From assembly GCA_902792495.1 (NCBI GenBank), contig CADBAC010000004.1, positions 1-16,963 on the forward strand: a stretch of 16,963 nt of DNA. The letters are read 5' to 3'. Both the position numbers and the translations under genes were made by a program. The DNA is from Ruminococcus flavefaciens. GTDB lineage: Bacteria; Bacillota; Clostridia; Oscillospirales; Ruminococcaceae. Shown one piece after another: positions 1 through 7,248 of the stretch (its first letter is position 1; each line of letters begins with the position of its first letter). Below the pieces are notes generated by a model that searched no databases, was not told the DNA's origin, and worked only from the letters and a program-made list of their open reading frames with translations.

Positions 1-1029
1 AGCAGGCTGATTGGGCTGAACAGGCTGCTGCCATCCCCATCCGGGATTCTGCTGGCCACTGCCCTGATTGTATACATTTCCCAGTACATAGATGCCCTTT
101 TCCGCATCGAAAAGGTTGTCGGGATCTGTTACAAGTGAGACTACCTTCATGCTTTTGTAATAAGAAGAAGCTGTAGTTCCGACGAAATATGTCTTTGTAG
201 CAACAGGACTTATCCTGCCCTGTGAATCAACAGCTATGGCACGAACAACTGCTGCCTTGTCGATAAGTTCCTTCGGAGCGGCAACATTGTTTGTAGAGAT
301 ATCCCTTCTCATGCTGAGACGGTTCTCTGTATTTGTCATATCGTCGATCCTGATGGGAGCGGTATACTGATCCGATTCTGTAGTAGGATCGCTTCCGTCA
401 GTTGTGTAGTAAACAGTAGTACCCTGCGGTACTGATATAGTAAGGTCAAAGCCGCTGTTGTAGAAGCCGCTTTCCTGTGAAAATTCCGGTTTCTTTACTG
501 CATTGCTGCCCTCGGGAGCGGTATTTGCAGCCTTTGGAGTAGCGCTCAGCACGAAGAATTCACTTGCGCCGTCGGGGTAGCGTCCGAAAGAAGCATCCGA
601 AGCCAGCGGATCAACTGTTACATTGTCAGCAGCAGCACCGCCTTTATCGGTAAGTATAAGAGTCTCTCCGCTTGCAGAAAGTCCGAAGGGAGCAATAGAT
701 GTATTGTTAAGTCCTGCATCACCGTCGCAGAAGACAATGATATGTCCGTTAGCAGGAACAGAAGTGCCCTGCGGGAAAGTGAAGCGGTAAGGATTTGAGT
801 CCTTGTCGGAAAGTCCCCATCCGCTGATATCAACAGCTGACGAGGAGTTGTTGAAAATTTCCACCCAATCGTAGAAGCCTCCGTCGGGGGCAGGATAGGT
901 GGTGTTCTTTGTACAAACCTCATTGATAGTAATGCTGCCTGCTGCCGATACCGGGACAGCAGGAATGAGCCCTGCAAGCACAGCAAAGCTGAACACGCCT
1001 GCAGCGGTCCTTCTGAAAAATTTTTTCAT
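1..1029 (-). CDS. Secreted lamin-tail / chitobiase-like / CotH-like protein (N-terminal part, runs off left edge)
   Basis: I translated this minus-strand frame by hand; it is open from ATG at 1029 to base 1 (343 codons) with no stop, so the C-terminus is missing. The N-terminus is a signal peptide (MKKFFRR, then a hydrophobic stretch and PVSAA near residue 30). Residues about 31-160 look like a lamin-tail domain (INEVCTKN, DWVEIFNN, ISGWGLSD). Residues about 185-225 resemble the chitobiase C-terminal-like fold (FYNSGFDLTIS, VYYTTDGSDPT). From about residue 285 the text (KVVSLVTDPDNLFDAEKGIYVLGN) resembles the start of a CotH kinase-like domain, interrupted by a Gln/Pro/Trp-rich insert at the window edge. 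Such proteins in gut Firmicutes are secreted and often carry dockerins or cell-wall anchors, but that end is not visible. The ribosome site GTGAGGG lies about 6 nt upstream. Domain calls are by eye; the CotH call is the least certain. Confidence 0.8.
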   Translation of the reverse strand, partial: MKKFFRRTAAGVFSFAVLAGLIPAVPVSAAGSITINEVCTKNTTYPAPDGGFYDWVEIFNNSSSAVDISGWGLSDKDSNPYRFTFPQGTSVPANGHIIVFCDGDAGLNNTSIAPFGLSASGETLILTDKGGAAADNVTVDPLASDASFGRYPDGASEFFVLSATPKAANTAPEGSNAVKKPEFSQESGFYNSGFDLTISVPQGTTVYYTTDGSDPTTESDQYTAPIRIDDMTNTENRLSMRRDISTNNVAAPKELIDKAAVVRAIAVDSQGRISPVATKTYFVGTTASSYYKSMKVVSLVTDPDNLFDAEKGIYVLGNVYNQGSGQQNPGWGWQQPVQPNQPA

Positions 1030-1174
1030 GTTTTTCCCTCACATTCATTTTAATATTCCCATTTCCGTTCTCTGTATTTATCATTTTCTCAATTCTGATT
1101 GTTTTTATATTTATCATCCTCAGATCAGTTAAACACGAGAAAATGAACATAGTTTTCTGTAATTCTCTATTATG

Positions 1175-1203
1175 AGTATAACACCCTGACGAAAAAAAGT
1201 CAA
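1175..1203 (-). promoter_or_regulatory. Sigma-A-like promoter for the lamin-tail/CotH-like gene
   Basis: On the minus strand a TTGACT -35 box (1198-1203) and a TATACT -10 box (1175-1180) are separated by exactly 17 bp. Each box matches the consensus at five of six positions. Transcription would start near 1168, giving a leader of about 140 nt that is A-rich and shows no convincing structure. The rest of the 1030-1321 gap holds only this promoter and the terminator of the next gene. Confidence 0.75.
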
Positions 1204-1279
1204 CAGATTCCGCTTAAATCAGCAAAAATTGAGGATTACGCAAATCTTGCTGTTGCTCAGGAGGAGCATTATCCATATC

Positions 1280-1312
1280 AAAAAAGAGCCTGCGGATCTC
1301 TCCGACAGGCTC
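1280..1312 (-). terminator. Rho-independent terminator of the TPR gene
   Basis: Read on the minus strand, GAGCCTG (1306-1312) pairs with CAGGCTC (1286-1292). An inner CGGA/TCCG pairing continues the stem, with one bulged base. The stem is followed at once by six T (1280-1285). It begins about 10 bp past the stop codon of the TPR gene. Confidence 0.9.
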
Positions 1313-1321
1313 CCCTCCGCT

Positions 1322-2413
1322 TTATTTAAGTTCCTCGTTCACAGTCTGTGTGATATTGGGCTTTCCGCCCTCCTCAACAGGAGTCTGGTTCGGAACAAGA
1401 CGCTCTGCATTCGGATCATACTTGAGTATGAGTTCCTTGACCTTTTCATCTCTTGTAAGATTATAGGTCATCTTCATTGCCTGAAGAGCGTTCGGGATGT
1501 CCTTCTCACCGAGGTAGTGAACCGAAAGCTGTGCACAAACAGATACTACGTCCTCGTTAGGGCCGAATTCGATATCATACTTCTTCATTGCCTCAACGAT
1601 CTGCTCACGCTCAGGACGTACTATCGGACTGCCTTTCTTATTGGCAAGTGCCTGCATTTCGTAAGGTATCATAGGATGAGGTGCGAAAATAACACTTGCT
1701 GTATAGAAAGCAGCAGCGTCATCGTACTCGCCCATGTCTGTAAGAATGTATCCCATATTAGCGTAGCATCTTGCGATAGCTACAGGTGAAGAAGCGAGTT
1801 CGAGAGTTTTCTTTGTGGTCTCGATGACCTGACGCTTGTTCTTGAGAAGCTTGTACACCTCTGCAAGTTCAAAGTAAGGTCCGCAGTCCACAGGATTGTA
1901 CTCTATTGCCTTTTCAAGTACAGGTATAGCGTCAAGAGGCGAACCTGTCTCTACTAACAGATAAGCATAAGAAGTGATATACTCTGCGAAATCGAAAGGA
2001 GTACGGTTCAGCACCTGCTCAGGCTTGAACTTGAGCTGGTAGAAATTATCCTCAAAAGGATTTCTCAGCGATACGAACTTTGACTTTTCAGTCTGAGGAT
2101 AATCAGTGATTATCTTCTTATAGAGCTTTTCTGCTATCGGCTTTGCTTCGGTGATCTTCTTATCGTTGATAAGCTTTACAACTTCATCATAGATCTCATT
2201 GAGCGGTCTGCCGTCGATCTGAGTAAGTCTTTCTATCTCGTCCTTCTGGTTCTGAGGCATATTCTCAAGTATGAGCGTACCAGCGGCTTCGATGCCCTCA
2301 GCGTTGCCCTCCTTGATGAATCGCTCTGTTTCCTTTTTCAGGAATGCCGCATTCTCTTCGGGAGAATCACCCAGTTTGCTTCTGAGTTCTTCAAGTATAT
2401 CTTTCTTTGCCAT
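1322..2413 (-). CDS. Tetratricopeptide-repeat (TPR) protein
   Basis: This 363-residue soluble protein has no signal peptide or membrane segment. Residues about 145-250 form three helix-turn-helix units of TPR type: ASYLLVETG-like text around 148-178 (ITSYAYLLVETGSPLDAI), CGPYFELAEVYKLLKNKRQ (177-195) and ARCYANMGYILTDMGEYDDA (214-233). The last has the typical small/large residue spacing and is followed by AAFYTASVIFAP. A further helical stretch lies near 285-320. The N-terminal 110 residues are charged and helical, and the last 25 are Pro/Gly-rich and probably disordered. TPR domains normally bind other proteins; no partner can be named. The ribosome site GAGGA lies 8 nt before ATG. It lies downstream of the Pro/Gln-rich protein on the same strand, 94 bp away, so the two may be co-transcribed. 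I do not recognise a specific family. Confidence 0.85.
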   Translation of the reverse strand: MAKKDILEELRSKLGDSPEENAAFLKKETERFIKEGNAEGIEAAGTLILENMPQNQKDEIERLTQIDGRPLNEIYDEVVKLINDKKITEAKPIAEKLYKKIITDYPQTEKSKFVSLRNPFEDNFYQLKFKPEQVLNRTPFDFAEYITSYAYLLVETGSPLDAIPVLEKAIEYNPVDCGPYFELAEVYKLLKNKRQVIETTKKTLELASSPVAIARCYANMGYILTDMGEYDDAAAFYTASVIFAPHPMIPYEMQALANKKGSPIVRPEREQIVEAMKKYDIEFGPNEDVVSVCAQLSVHYLGEKDIPNALQAMKMTYNLTRDEKVKELILKYDPNAERLVPNQTPVEEGGKPNITQTVNEELK

Positions 2414-2446
2414 GGAATAGTCCTCGTTTCTCTTTTTATTATGCTA

Positions 2447-2483
2447 AGCGCCGCAAAGCCAGTGCTTCAGGTCTTGCGGCGCT
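2447..2483 (-). other. Perfect 10-bp hairpin between the two minus-strand genes
   Basis: AGCGCCGCAA (2447-2456) and TTGCGGCGCT (2474-2483) are exact inverse complements around a 17-nt loop. It lies between the stop of the Pro/Gln-rich protein and the start of the TPR gene. On the minus strand no clean T-run follows (TAGCATAATAAAAAG), so it may be a weak terminator, an mRNA-stabilising hairpin or a processing site rather than a strong terminator. On the plus strand GTTTTAT follows, but no plus-strand gene ends here. Confidence 0.6.
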
Positions 2484-2507
2484 GTTTTATATGGTTGTGT
2501 CAGGGGA

Positions 2508-4502
2508 TCAATATCCGCCTCTCTTAGCCATTTCCTTCTTGAATTTAGCTTCGATCTTCTCCTGCTTCTTGTAAGCCTTGAGTTCTGACTTAGTCATAGC
2601 ACGGGGATCTCTCTGCTGCTGTGAAGGTGTATTTCTGAACTGAGGAGGTACAGGTCTGCGGTTAGCCTGAGCTGTAGGTCCCTTGTATTCGCTGAATGCT
2701 GTAACTGTCTTTTCCTTCTGAGCTTCTGCCTGAGCAGCAAGAAGTCTCTGCTTTGCCGAGTCGTCGCCCATTGTGGAGAGAACGTCCTCAACCGATGAAA
2801 GGATAGGAGTATTTGCTCTCAGACCCTGTGTATCGATAAGGTTCTTGTCTGCGTACTCCTTGGAGCTTGCGATAGCATTGATGAATGCCTGTGAAGTCTG
2901 CTTAGCGTGAGGATGAACAGCGATCTTTGATACGTTTGCCTTCGGAGCGCCTGTATTGGCAACGGGACGGCGTGGTACAACGGGTCTTGGCTGAACAGGC
3001 TGAGCTGCGAAGTTCTGCTGAACGGGAGCAGGTGCAGGCTGTCCTTCGATAGGAGCGAAGATAGGCTGACCGTTGGGATCGAGACCTGTCATTCTCATCT
3101 GTATGTAGTTATAGACAGGCTGGCCGTTCTGGTCATAACCTGCAAGCTGCGGAACAGAGATGATCTGAGGATGCTCGGGAGCTGCCTGCTGAACAGGTGC
3201 TGCCTGAGGCTGTACAGGAGCGGGCTGCTCCATTGTCTGCTGAGGTGCAGCGCTGATCTCCTCGGGCTCCTCCTTGAAGAGGTCTGCCTTTGGTGCAGGA
3301 GCAGAAGGAGCTGCCGGTACCTCGGGAATATCGAACAGATCGTCAAGTCCGAGAACTTCGGGCTTGTCATTTGAAACTGAAGGTATCTCAGCTGTGATGT
3401 CCTCGAATACGGGAGCTGCATTCTGTACGGGAGCAGCGATGTCATCTATAACAGGTGTGCTCGGAACAGGAGCGATATCCTCGAATACGGGAGCGCTGTT
3501 CATTCCGTAAGGAGCAGATGGCTGAGGTACTGAAATATCGTCTAAAACAGGAGGAGCTGCAGGTGCGCTCTGCTGAGGTGCAGGCTGCGGAACTCCGCCG
3601 AATATCTGGTCTGCAACAGAATCCCACTGATTAGCATTGCCCATGCCCTGTGCAGGCTGTGGTGCAGGTGCAGCTGAGAATCCGTTGTCAGCAGGTGCAT
3701 TATTGCTGAAAGCAGGTGAAACAGGTACGCCCTGTGAAGCAACATTCTCTACAGAGAACATAGAGAGTATGTCGTCAACATTGTCGATAACAGGGGACTG
3801 TGCAGGCTGCGGTGCAGGCTGAACGGGCTGCTGCATCATTGGCTGAGGTGCAGGCTGTGCAGGTGTATTTGCTGAAGGTACAGCGAACTGTGCAAGGAAA
3901 TCATCCTGTACAGCAGGCTTTTCTTCTGTTTCGGGCTTCTGGAAAGCGAACTGTGATGCGAAATCATCCTGCTTCGGCTCTTCAGCGACAGGCTTGTTGA
4001 TAGCAAATGCTGCAAGGCTGTTGTCGATAGCAATGCCTGTTCCCGGGATAGTCTTTGCAGGTTCGGGCTGAGGCTGAGGCTGAACAGGCTGAGTATTCTG
4101 CACGGGAGGAGCCTGTGGAGCAGGCTGGTTAGTTCCGGCAGGAGGAAGTCCGTATCTTGCTCTCTGCTCATCCTGACGGATCTGCTCGGGTGAACGTGTT
4201 ATCTTTGCTGTGGTATTGCCGAGCGGAACGATACCCTCATCGTCCATGCCCATTTTTGCACGCTGCTTCTCTTCCTTGAGAAGACGTGACATTTCTTTCT
4301 TGTCGGCTTTTATCATTTTCTTTGCAAGGCTTGCCTTGCACTTTTCACAGGTGATCTCCTTCAGGTCGGTCATTCTTCCGATCCTTCTGTAAACTGTGAC
4401 ATTCTCGCCTCTGAGCAGGTTGATACCGCAGCCGGTCTTTTTATCGTTGTCGGTTCCGTGTACTTCCTTGCTGTTTGAAGCAGTTACCAATGTGATATCC
4501 AT
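2508..4502 (-). CDS. Pro/Gln/Ala-rich multi-motif protein with a possible zinc-binding N-terminus
   Basis: This 664-residue protein is not recognised as a known family. It has no signal peptide or membrane helix. Residues 1-60 look folded and contain H15, C25, C52 and C55 (TGCG and CEKC), a spacing compatible with one zinc site. A charged helix follows at 61-120. Residues 125-520 are low-complexity Pro/Gln/Ala linker with repeated short motifs: four of type D-[DN]-x-[LA]-[AS]-x-F-[AS]-hydrophobic (160-168, 179-187, 200-208, 243-251), five of type P-V-[ILF]-[DE]-[DN]-[IV] (237, 318, 338, 350, 364), and two G-x-D-x-N-G-Q-P units (455, 473). Residues 525-600 look folded and helical, and the C-terminus is very basic. 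This layout suits a scaffold that presents many short binding motifs; that role is inference. The ribosome site GGAGAGG (4506-4512) supports the start. A promoter and structured leader lie upstream. Confidence 0.8.
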   Translation of the reverse strand: MDITLVTASNSKEVHGTDNDKKTGCGINLLRGENVTVYRRIGRMTDLKEITCEKCKASLAKKMIKADKKEMSRLLKEEKQRAKMGMDDEGIVPLGNTTAKITRSPEQIRQDEQRARYGLPPAGTNQPAPQAPPVQNTQPVQPQPQPEPAKTIPGTGIAIDNSLAAFAINKPVAEEPKQDDFASQFAFQKPETEEKPAVQDDFLAQFAVPSANTPAQPAPQPMMQQPVQPAPQPAQSPVIDNVDDILSMFSVENVASQGVPVSPAFSNNAPADNGFSAAPAPQPAQGMGNANQWDSVADQIFGGVPQPAPQQSAPAAPPVLDDISVPQPSAPYGMNSAPVFEDIAPVPSTPVIDDIAAPVQNAAPVFEDITAEIPSVSNDKPEVLGLDDLFDIPEVPAAPSAPAPKADLFKEEPEEISAAPQQTMEQPAPVQPQAAPVQQAAPEHPQIISVPQLAGYDQNGQPVYNYIQMRMTGLDPNGQPIFAPIEGQPAPAPVQQNFAAQPVQPRPVVPRRPVANTGAPKANVSKIAVHPHAKQTSQAFINAIASSKEYADKNLIDTQGLRANTPILSSVEDVLSTMGDDSAKQRLLAAQAEAQKEKTVTAFSEYKGPTAQANRRPVPPQFRNTPSQQQRDPRAMTKSELKAYKKQEKIEAKFKKEMAKRGGY

Positions 4503-4687
4503 AATCCTCTCCCAACTTGCGGCGGTGCCGCATTTCCGCTTTTCGGCAGCGGAAAGCCGATTTCACGGGTCGCATATCAGCCCTGAAAAGTCGGGCATAA
4601 GCATGGGAAGCGGTTATACGGTGCAGCTGAAGGCACTGTGTATAATGAGAGCCGCTCGTTCACGCATTATCTTATGCGATTATTCAC
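4503..4687 (-). ncRNA. Candidate structured leader RNA upstream of the 664-residue protein
   Basis: The predicted transcript from the promoter at 4694-4722 starts near 4687, giving a leader of about 185 nt. Complementary segments (plus-strand coordinates) nest into one long arm: 4595-4601 with 4671-4677 (7 bp), 4609-4613 with 4652-4656 (5 bp), 4614-4619 with 4640-4645 (6 bp) and 4621-4624 with 4633-4636 (4 bp, 8-nt loop). Further hairpins are 4533-4539/4549-4555 (7 bp), 4580-4583/4593-4596 (4 bp) and 4518-4522/4528-4532 (5 bp). The last sits 5 nt from the ribosome site. A local hairpin at 4663-4667/4674-4678 would compete with the outer stem of the long arm. The stretch looks more GC-rich than the AT-rich sequence upstream. 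I could not match it to a riboswitch class I know. Folding was done by eye. Confidence 0.45.
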
Positions 4688-4693
4688 ACTAAT

Positions 4694-4722
4694 ATTATAC
4701 ATGATATTTCAAAAAAAATCAA
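4694..4722 (-). promoter_or_regulatory. Promoter for the Pro/Gln-rich protein gene
   Basis: On the minus strand a perfect TATAAT -10 box (4694-4699) stands 17 bp from a TTGATT -35 box (4717-4722), which matches four of six consensus positions. A T-rich tract lies between them. It would direct transcription into the structured leader. Confidence 0.75.
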
Positions 4723-4985
4723 CACCTTCTCAAAAAATTCCACGAAAAATTATACCCATTTTAAAATTTTCAGTAAAAATAACAAATCGTTATTGATTTT
4801 TTTGTCAAAAACAGCACAGCATTGTGAACCGTTAATGTATACATCATATGTTTTTCACGTTTTTCCTCCACTTAATGTCGATTTTTCATGCCTTTCCGTT
4901 CACTGGTAAAATGCACAAATTCACAGCGAAAAGAAAGTGATTTTCCAAAACCGCAAAAATTATTGAGAAAATAATCATTTTTCTC
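4723..4985. other. AT-rich divergent intergenic region; no gene seen
   Basis: This stretch separates the divergent promoters. I see no coding frame with a ribosome site and no tRNA. It contains two short inverted repeats, AATAAC/GTTATT (4778-4783 and 4789-4794) and GAGAAAA/TTTTCTC (4965-4971 and 4979-4985). The second directly abuts the -35 box of the plus-strand promoter. No purine-riboswitch core was recognised. Confidence 0.6.
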
Positions 4986-5014
4986 TTGCATTATCTGCTG
5001 ATTTGTTGTATTAT
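4986..5014 (+). promoter_or_regulatory. Promoter for the glycosyltransferase gene and possibly the purine cluster
   Basis: TTGCAT (4986-4991) and TATTAT (5009-5014) are separated by 17 bp. The -10 box matches five of six consensus positions and the -35 box matches four. Transcription would start near 5021, giving a leader of about 48 nt. No comparably clear promoter was found between this gene and purE, so this promoter may feed purE and later genes. Confidence 0.6.
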
Positions 5015-5054
5015 TAATAGTGTATTGGTTTGTGAAATACAGACCCAACTTCTT

Positions 5055-5062
5055 AAAGGAGG
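5055..5062 (+). promoter_or_regulatory. Ribosome binding site that selects the GTG start of the glycosyltransferase
   Basis: AAAGGAGG lies 6 nt before the GTG at 5069. The overlapping ATG at 5067 is followed immediately by TGA, so GTG is the usable start. Confidence 0.85.
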
Positions 5063-5068
5063 AATAAT

Positions 5069-6061
5069 GTGAAACTCGTTTCAGTAGTAGTACCGTGCTA
5101 TAATGAACAGGAGGTTCTCCCCATGTTCTATGAGGAGATAACAAAGGTCACAGGACAGATGTCAAAAACCTATCCCGAACTCACTTTTGAATACCTCTTC
5201 ATCAACGACGGTTCAAAGGACAAGACTCTTGAGATACTCCGCTCTCTCGCAGAAAATGACAGCAGAGTCAGATATATCTCATTTTCAAGAAATTTCGGTA
5301 AGGAATCAGGTATGTACGCAGGCCTGAAAGGTGCCAAGGGCGACTATATCGTCGTTATGGACGCAGACCTTCAGCATCCCCCCGCTTTCCTGCCTGAGAT
5401 GTACAGCTATGTGAGAAACGGCGAATACGACTGCGCTACAACAAGGCGTGTCAGCCGTAAGGGCGAATCAAAGATACGCTCGGCTTTCGCAAGACTGTTC
5501 TATAAAATAATGAATAAGATCTCACAGACTGAGATAGTGGACGGCGCTCAGGATTTCCGCTTCATGACAAGACAGATGGTGGACGCTATCCTCGATATGA
5601 CAGAGTACAACCGCTTCTCAAAGGGTATATTCAGCTGGGTGGGCTTCCACACACGCTATATCGAATACGAGAACGTTGAAAGACCTGCCGGCACTACCTC
5701 ATGGTCGTTCTGGGGACTCTTCAAGTATTCACTGGAAGGCATCATGGCTTTCTCGACTGCTCCCCTTGCTATAGCTTCAATGCTGGGTATACTTACCTGC
5801 GCTATAGCTTTCATCCTCATTATTATAACGATCATCAAGAGCCTTCTCGGACTCAATGATTCTCCTGACGGATACCCGACTATCATCTGCCTGATATTCC
5901 TTTTCAGCGGACTTCAGCTCTTCAGCACAGGTATCCTCGGACAGTATCTCTCCAAGACTTACCTTGAGACCAAGAAGCGCCCTGTGTTCATCACAAAGGA
6001 GACAGAGGAGATATACCTCAGCAGAAAGAAAGAAGCCGAAGCTTCCGGGAAAAAGGACTGA
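5069..6061 (+). CDS. Family 2 membrane glycosyltransferase (GtrB/DPM1-like)
   Basis: The 330-residue protein is a GT-A-fold glycosyltransferase of the polyprenyl-phosphate type. It begins with SVVVPCYNEQE (5-15), then FINDGSKDKT (44-53), which binds the nucleotide, and the metal-binding DADLQ (98-102). QDFRFMTRQ (161-169) and RFSKGIFSWVGF (182-193) are typical of the family. Two C-terminal membrane helices (about 231-260 and 271-293) match the GtrB arrangement and the usual length. Relatives transfer a sugar from UDP- or GDP-sugar to undecaprenyl or dolichyl phosphate at the cytoplasmic membrane face; sugar and acceptor cannot be read here. No flippase (GtrA) or GtrC-type gene is adjacent. 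The next gene starts 20 nt after the stop, so the two probably share a transcript. Confidence 0.9.
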   Translation: MKLVSVVVPCYNEQEVLPMFYEEITKVTGQMSKTYPELTFEYLFINDGSKDKTLEILRSLAENDSRVRYISFSRNFGKESGMYAGLKGAKGDYIVVMDADLQHPPAFLPEMYSYVRNGEYDCATTRRVSRKGESKIRSAFARLFYKIMNKISQTEIVDGAQDFRFMTRQMVDAILDMTEYNRFSKGIFSWVGFHTRYIEYENVERPAGTTSWSFWGLFKYSLEGIMAFSTAPLAIASMLGILTCAIAFILIIITIIKSLLGLNDSPDGYPTIICLIFLFSGLQLFSTGILGQYLSKTYLETKKRPVFITKETEEIYLSRKKEAEASGKKD

Positions 6062-6065
6062 TATC

Positions 6066-6073
6066 AGGAGGTG
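6066..6073 (+). promoter_or_regulatory. Ribosome binding site that selects a TTG start
   Basis: AGGAGGTG ends 8 nt before the TTG at 6082. The first in-frame ATG (6094) is 20 nt away, too far for this site, so TTG is the likely start of the WG-repeat protein. Confidence 0.7.
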
Positions 6074-6081
6074 CGGCTTGA

Positions 6082-7248
6082 TTGAATAAGCATATGAAGC
6101 TTCTGTTTTCCGCACTCTTCATCATTGTCATCGTCCTTGCCGTTGCTATCACACGCTTCTTTTCCGATACGGGAAAAAACACCTATGAAGGCGGCGCTCA
6201 GTCTGTAATCGCAAAAAAACTCAGCACCGATGACAGCGGCAACTTCCTGTTTCAGGATACCGCAGGCAAATACGGCCTTGCAGACATCAGTGAAAGAGTG
6301 ACTGTTTCTCCCGAATGGGATAACCTCTCTTTCGCAGGTCCGGGGCTGTGTATTGCGGAAACACAGATCAAGGGCAGCAAGCTGCTCGGCTGTATCGACT
6401 ATGAGGGAAATGCAGTCGTGCCTTTTATATATGACAGTATAGAATCCCACACTATTAACGATCTGAAATTCTATACCGCCACCGCTCACTCAGACGGTTC
6501 ATGCGTTATATATAATAATGATCTCACCCCTGCTTTCACAAGATCATGGGTTTCCTTTGAAGCAGAAGGCAACGAGGTAACCCTTACCACAGACAAGGGC
6601 TCTTACATTTACTCAGTAAGCAAAAACGGATTCGCTCTCAAAAATGCCGTAGTCCACGGCAAAGCGGATACCTCTGAATACAAAATAGACATCACCAGCA
6701 AGCTCCTGCTCTCGAAGCTGAGCGTTTCAATGCTGGAAATAATGTCGGAAAACGCAGGCAGATATATACGGTATGCATTCTCCGAAGATGAGACTGTCCT
6801 TGCAGACATACCGCATTCGGACAATGCTGTATTCACTCCGCTCTTTCCCGATGACCCTCAGCTGGTCTCGAAACGCCTGAGAGGAGTGCCCGATATCTTC
6901 CTCTATTCCACCCGTTCAGATGACGATATACCGCATTTTGCAGTTGCCGTCACTGCGGATACCGAGCTTACCTATCACGACGATAACGGAAAGCTCAGCC
7001 ATATGAATGAGAAATACAAAGCGGTTATCGAATTCTGCGGCGGCTCGGCAGGCGAACTCAAAGCCCTTTCAGGCGGCTTTGAAGCCATAAGGCCTGAATA
7101 TCCGCCTCCGGAGCCCGAACATCCTCCCATCAGCGAACAGGCCGCCGGTGAAAACGGCTACACTTCGGGAGGCACCGCATCTCCTGCCATTGAAGATAAT
7201 TCCGATGGCAGCAGCATATTACAAAAAGGAGAACAAGAAAATGTCTAA
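6082..7248 (+). CDS. Membrane-anchored WG-repeat protein
   Basis: The 388-residue protein starts at TTG and has one N-terminal membrane segment (about residues 5-27) with no clear cleavage site, so it is probably anchored with its bulk outside. Residues about 50-122 contain WG-type beta repeats (KYGLADISERVTVSPEWDNLSF, then LLGCIDYEGNAVVPFIYDSIE). The middle and later parts are not recognised. The C-terminus is Pro/Glu-rich (PEYPPPEPEHPP) and then Gly/Ser-rich, probably disordered. WG repeats occur in many surface and secreted proteins of Firmicutes and Bacteroidetes; their role is generally unclear. Its last codons overlap purE by 8 nt and contain the purE ribosome site, so the two genes are very likely translationally linked. 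The connection to the upstream glycosyltransferase is positional only. Confidence 0.8.
   Translation: MNKHMKLLFSALFIIVIVLAVAITRFFSDTGKNTYEGGAQSVIAKKLSTDDSGNFLFQDTAGKYGLADISERVTVSPEWDNLSFAGPGLCIAETQIKGSKLLGCIDYEGNAVVPFIYDSIESHTINDLKFYTATAHSDGSCVIYNNDLTPAFTRSWVSFEAEGNEVTLTTDKGSYIYSVSKNGFALKNAVVHGKADTSEYKIDITSKLLLSKLSVSMLEIMSENAGRYIRYAFSEDETVLADIPHSDNAVFTPLFPDDPQLVSKRLRGVPDIFLYSTRSDDDIPHFAVAVTADTELTYHDDNGKLSHMNEKYKAVIEFCGGSAGELKALSGGFEAIRPEYPPPEPEHPPISEQAAGENGYTSGGTASPAIEDNSDGSSILQKGEQENV

Noticed and set aside
1229..1789. A 186-residue plus-strand open frame opposite the TPR gene
   Set aside because: It is antisense to a well-supported TPR gene, runs through its terminator and has no domain or ribosome site.
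3000..4130. The gctgaacaggctg-like DNA repetition as a tandem repeat array
   Set aside because: The repetition comes from Pro/Gln/Ala codons in irregular linker; there is no fixed period.
4503..4687. 6S RNA as an explanation of the rod-like leader
   Set aside because: Length is similar, but the ends do not form a closing stem and the segment runs directly into a ribosome site and start codon.
4396..4692. A 98-residue plus-strand open frame across the start of the 664-residue gene
   Set aside because: It overlaps the minus-strand gene start and its leader, has no ribosome site and reads as a shadow of a structured GC-richer stretch.
4700..5060. A purine riboswitch or other purine-responsive leader ahead of the cluster
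   Set aside because: I looked for the conserved purine-riboswitch core and a PurR-box-like pair and saw neither in this AT-rich region.
7148..7240. An upstream ATG that would lengthen PurE by 31 residues
   Set aside because: It lies within the WG gene, and the ribosome site and family N-terminus both support ATG 7241.
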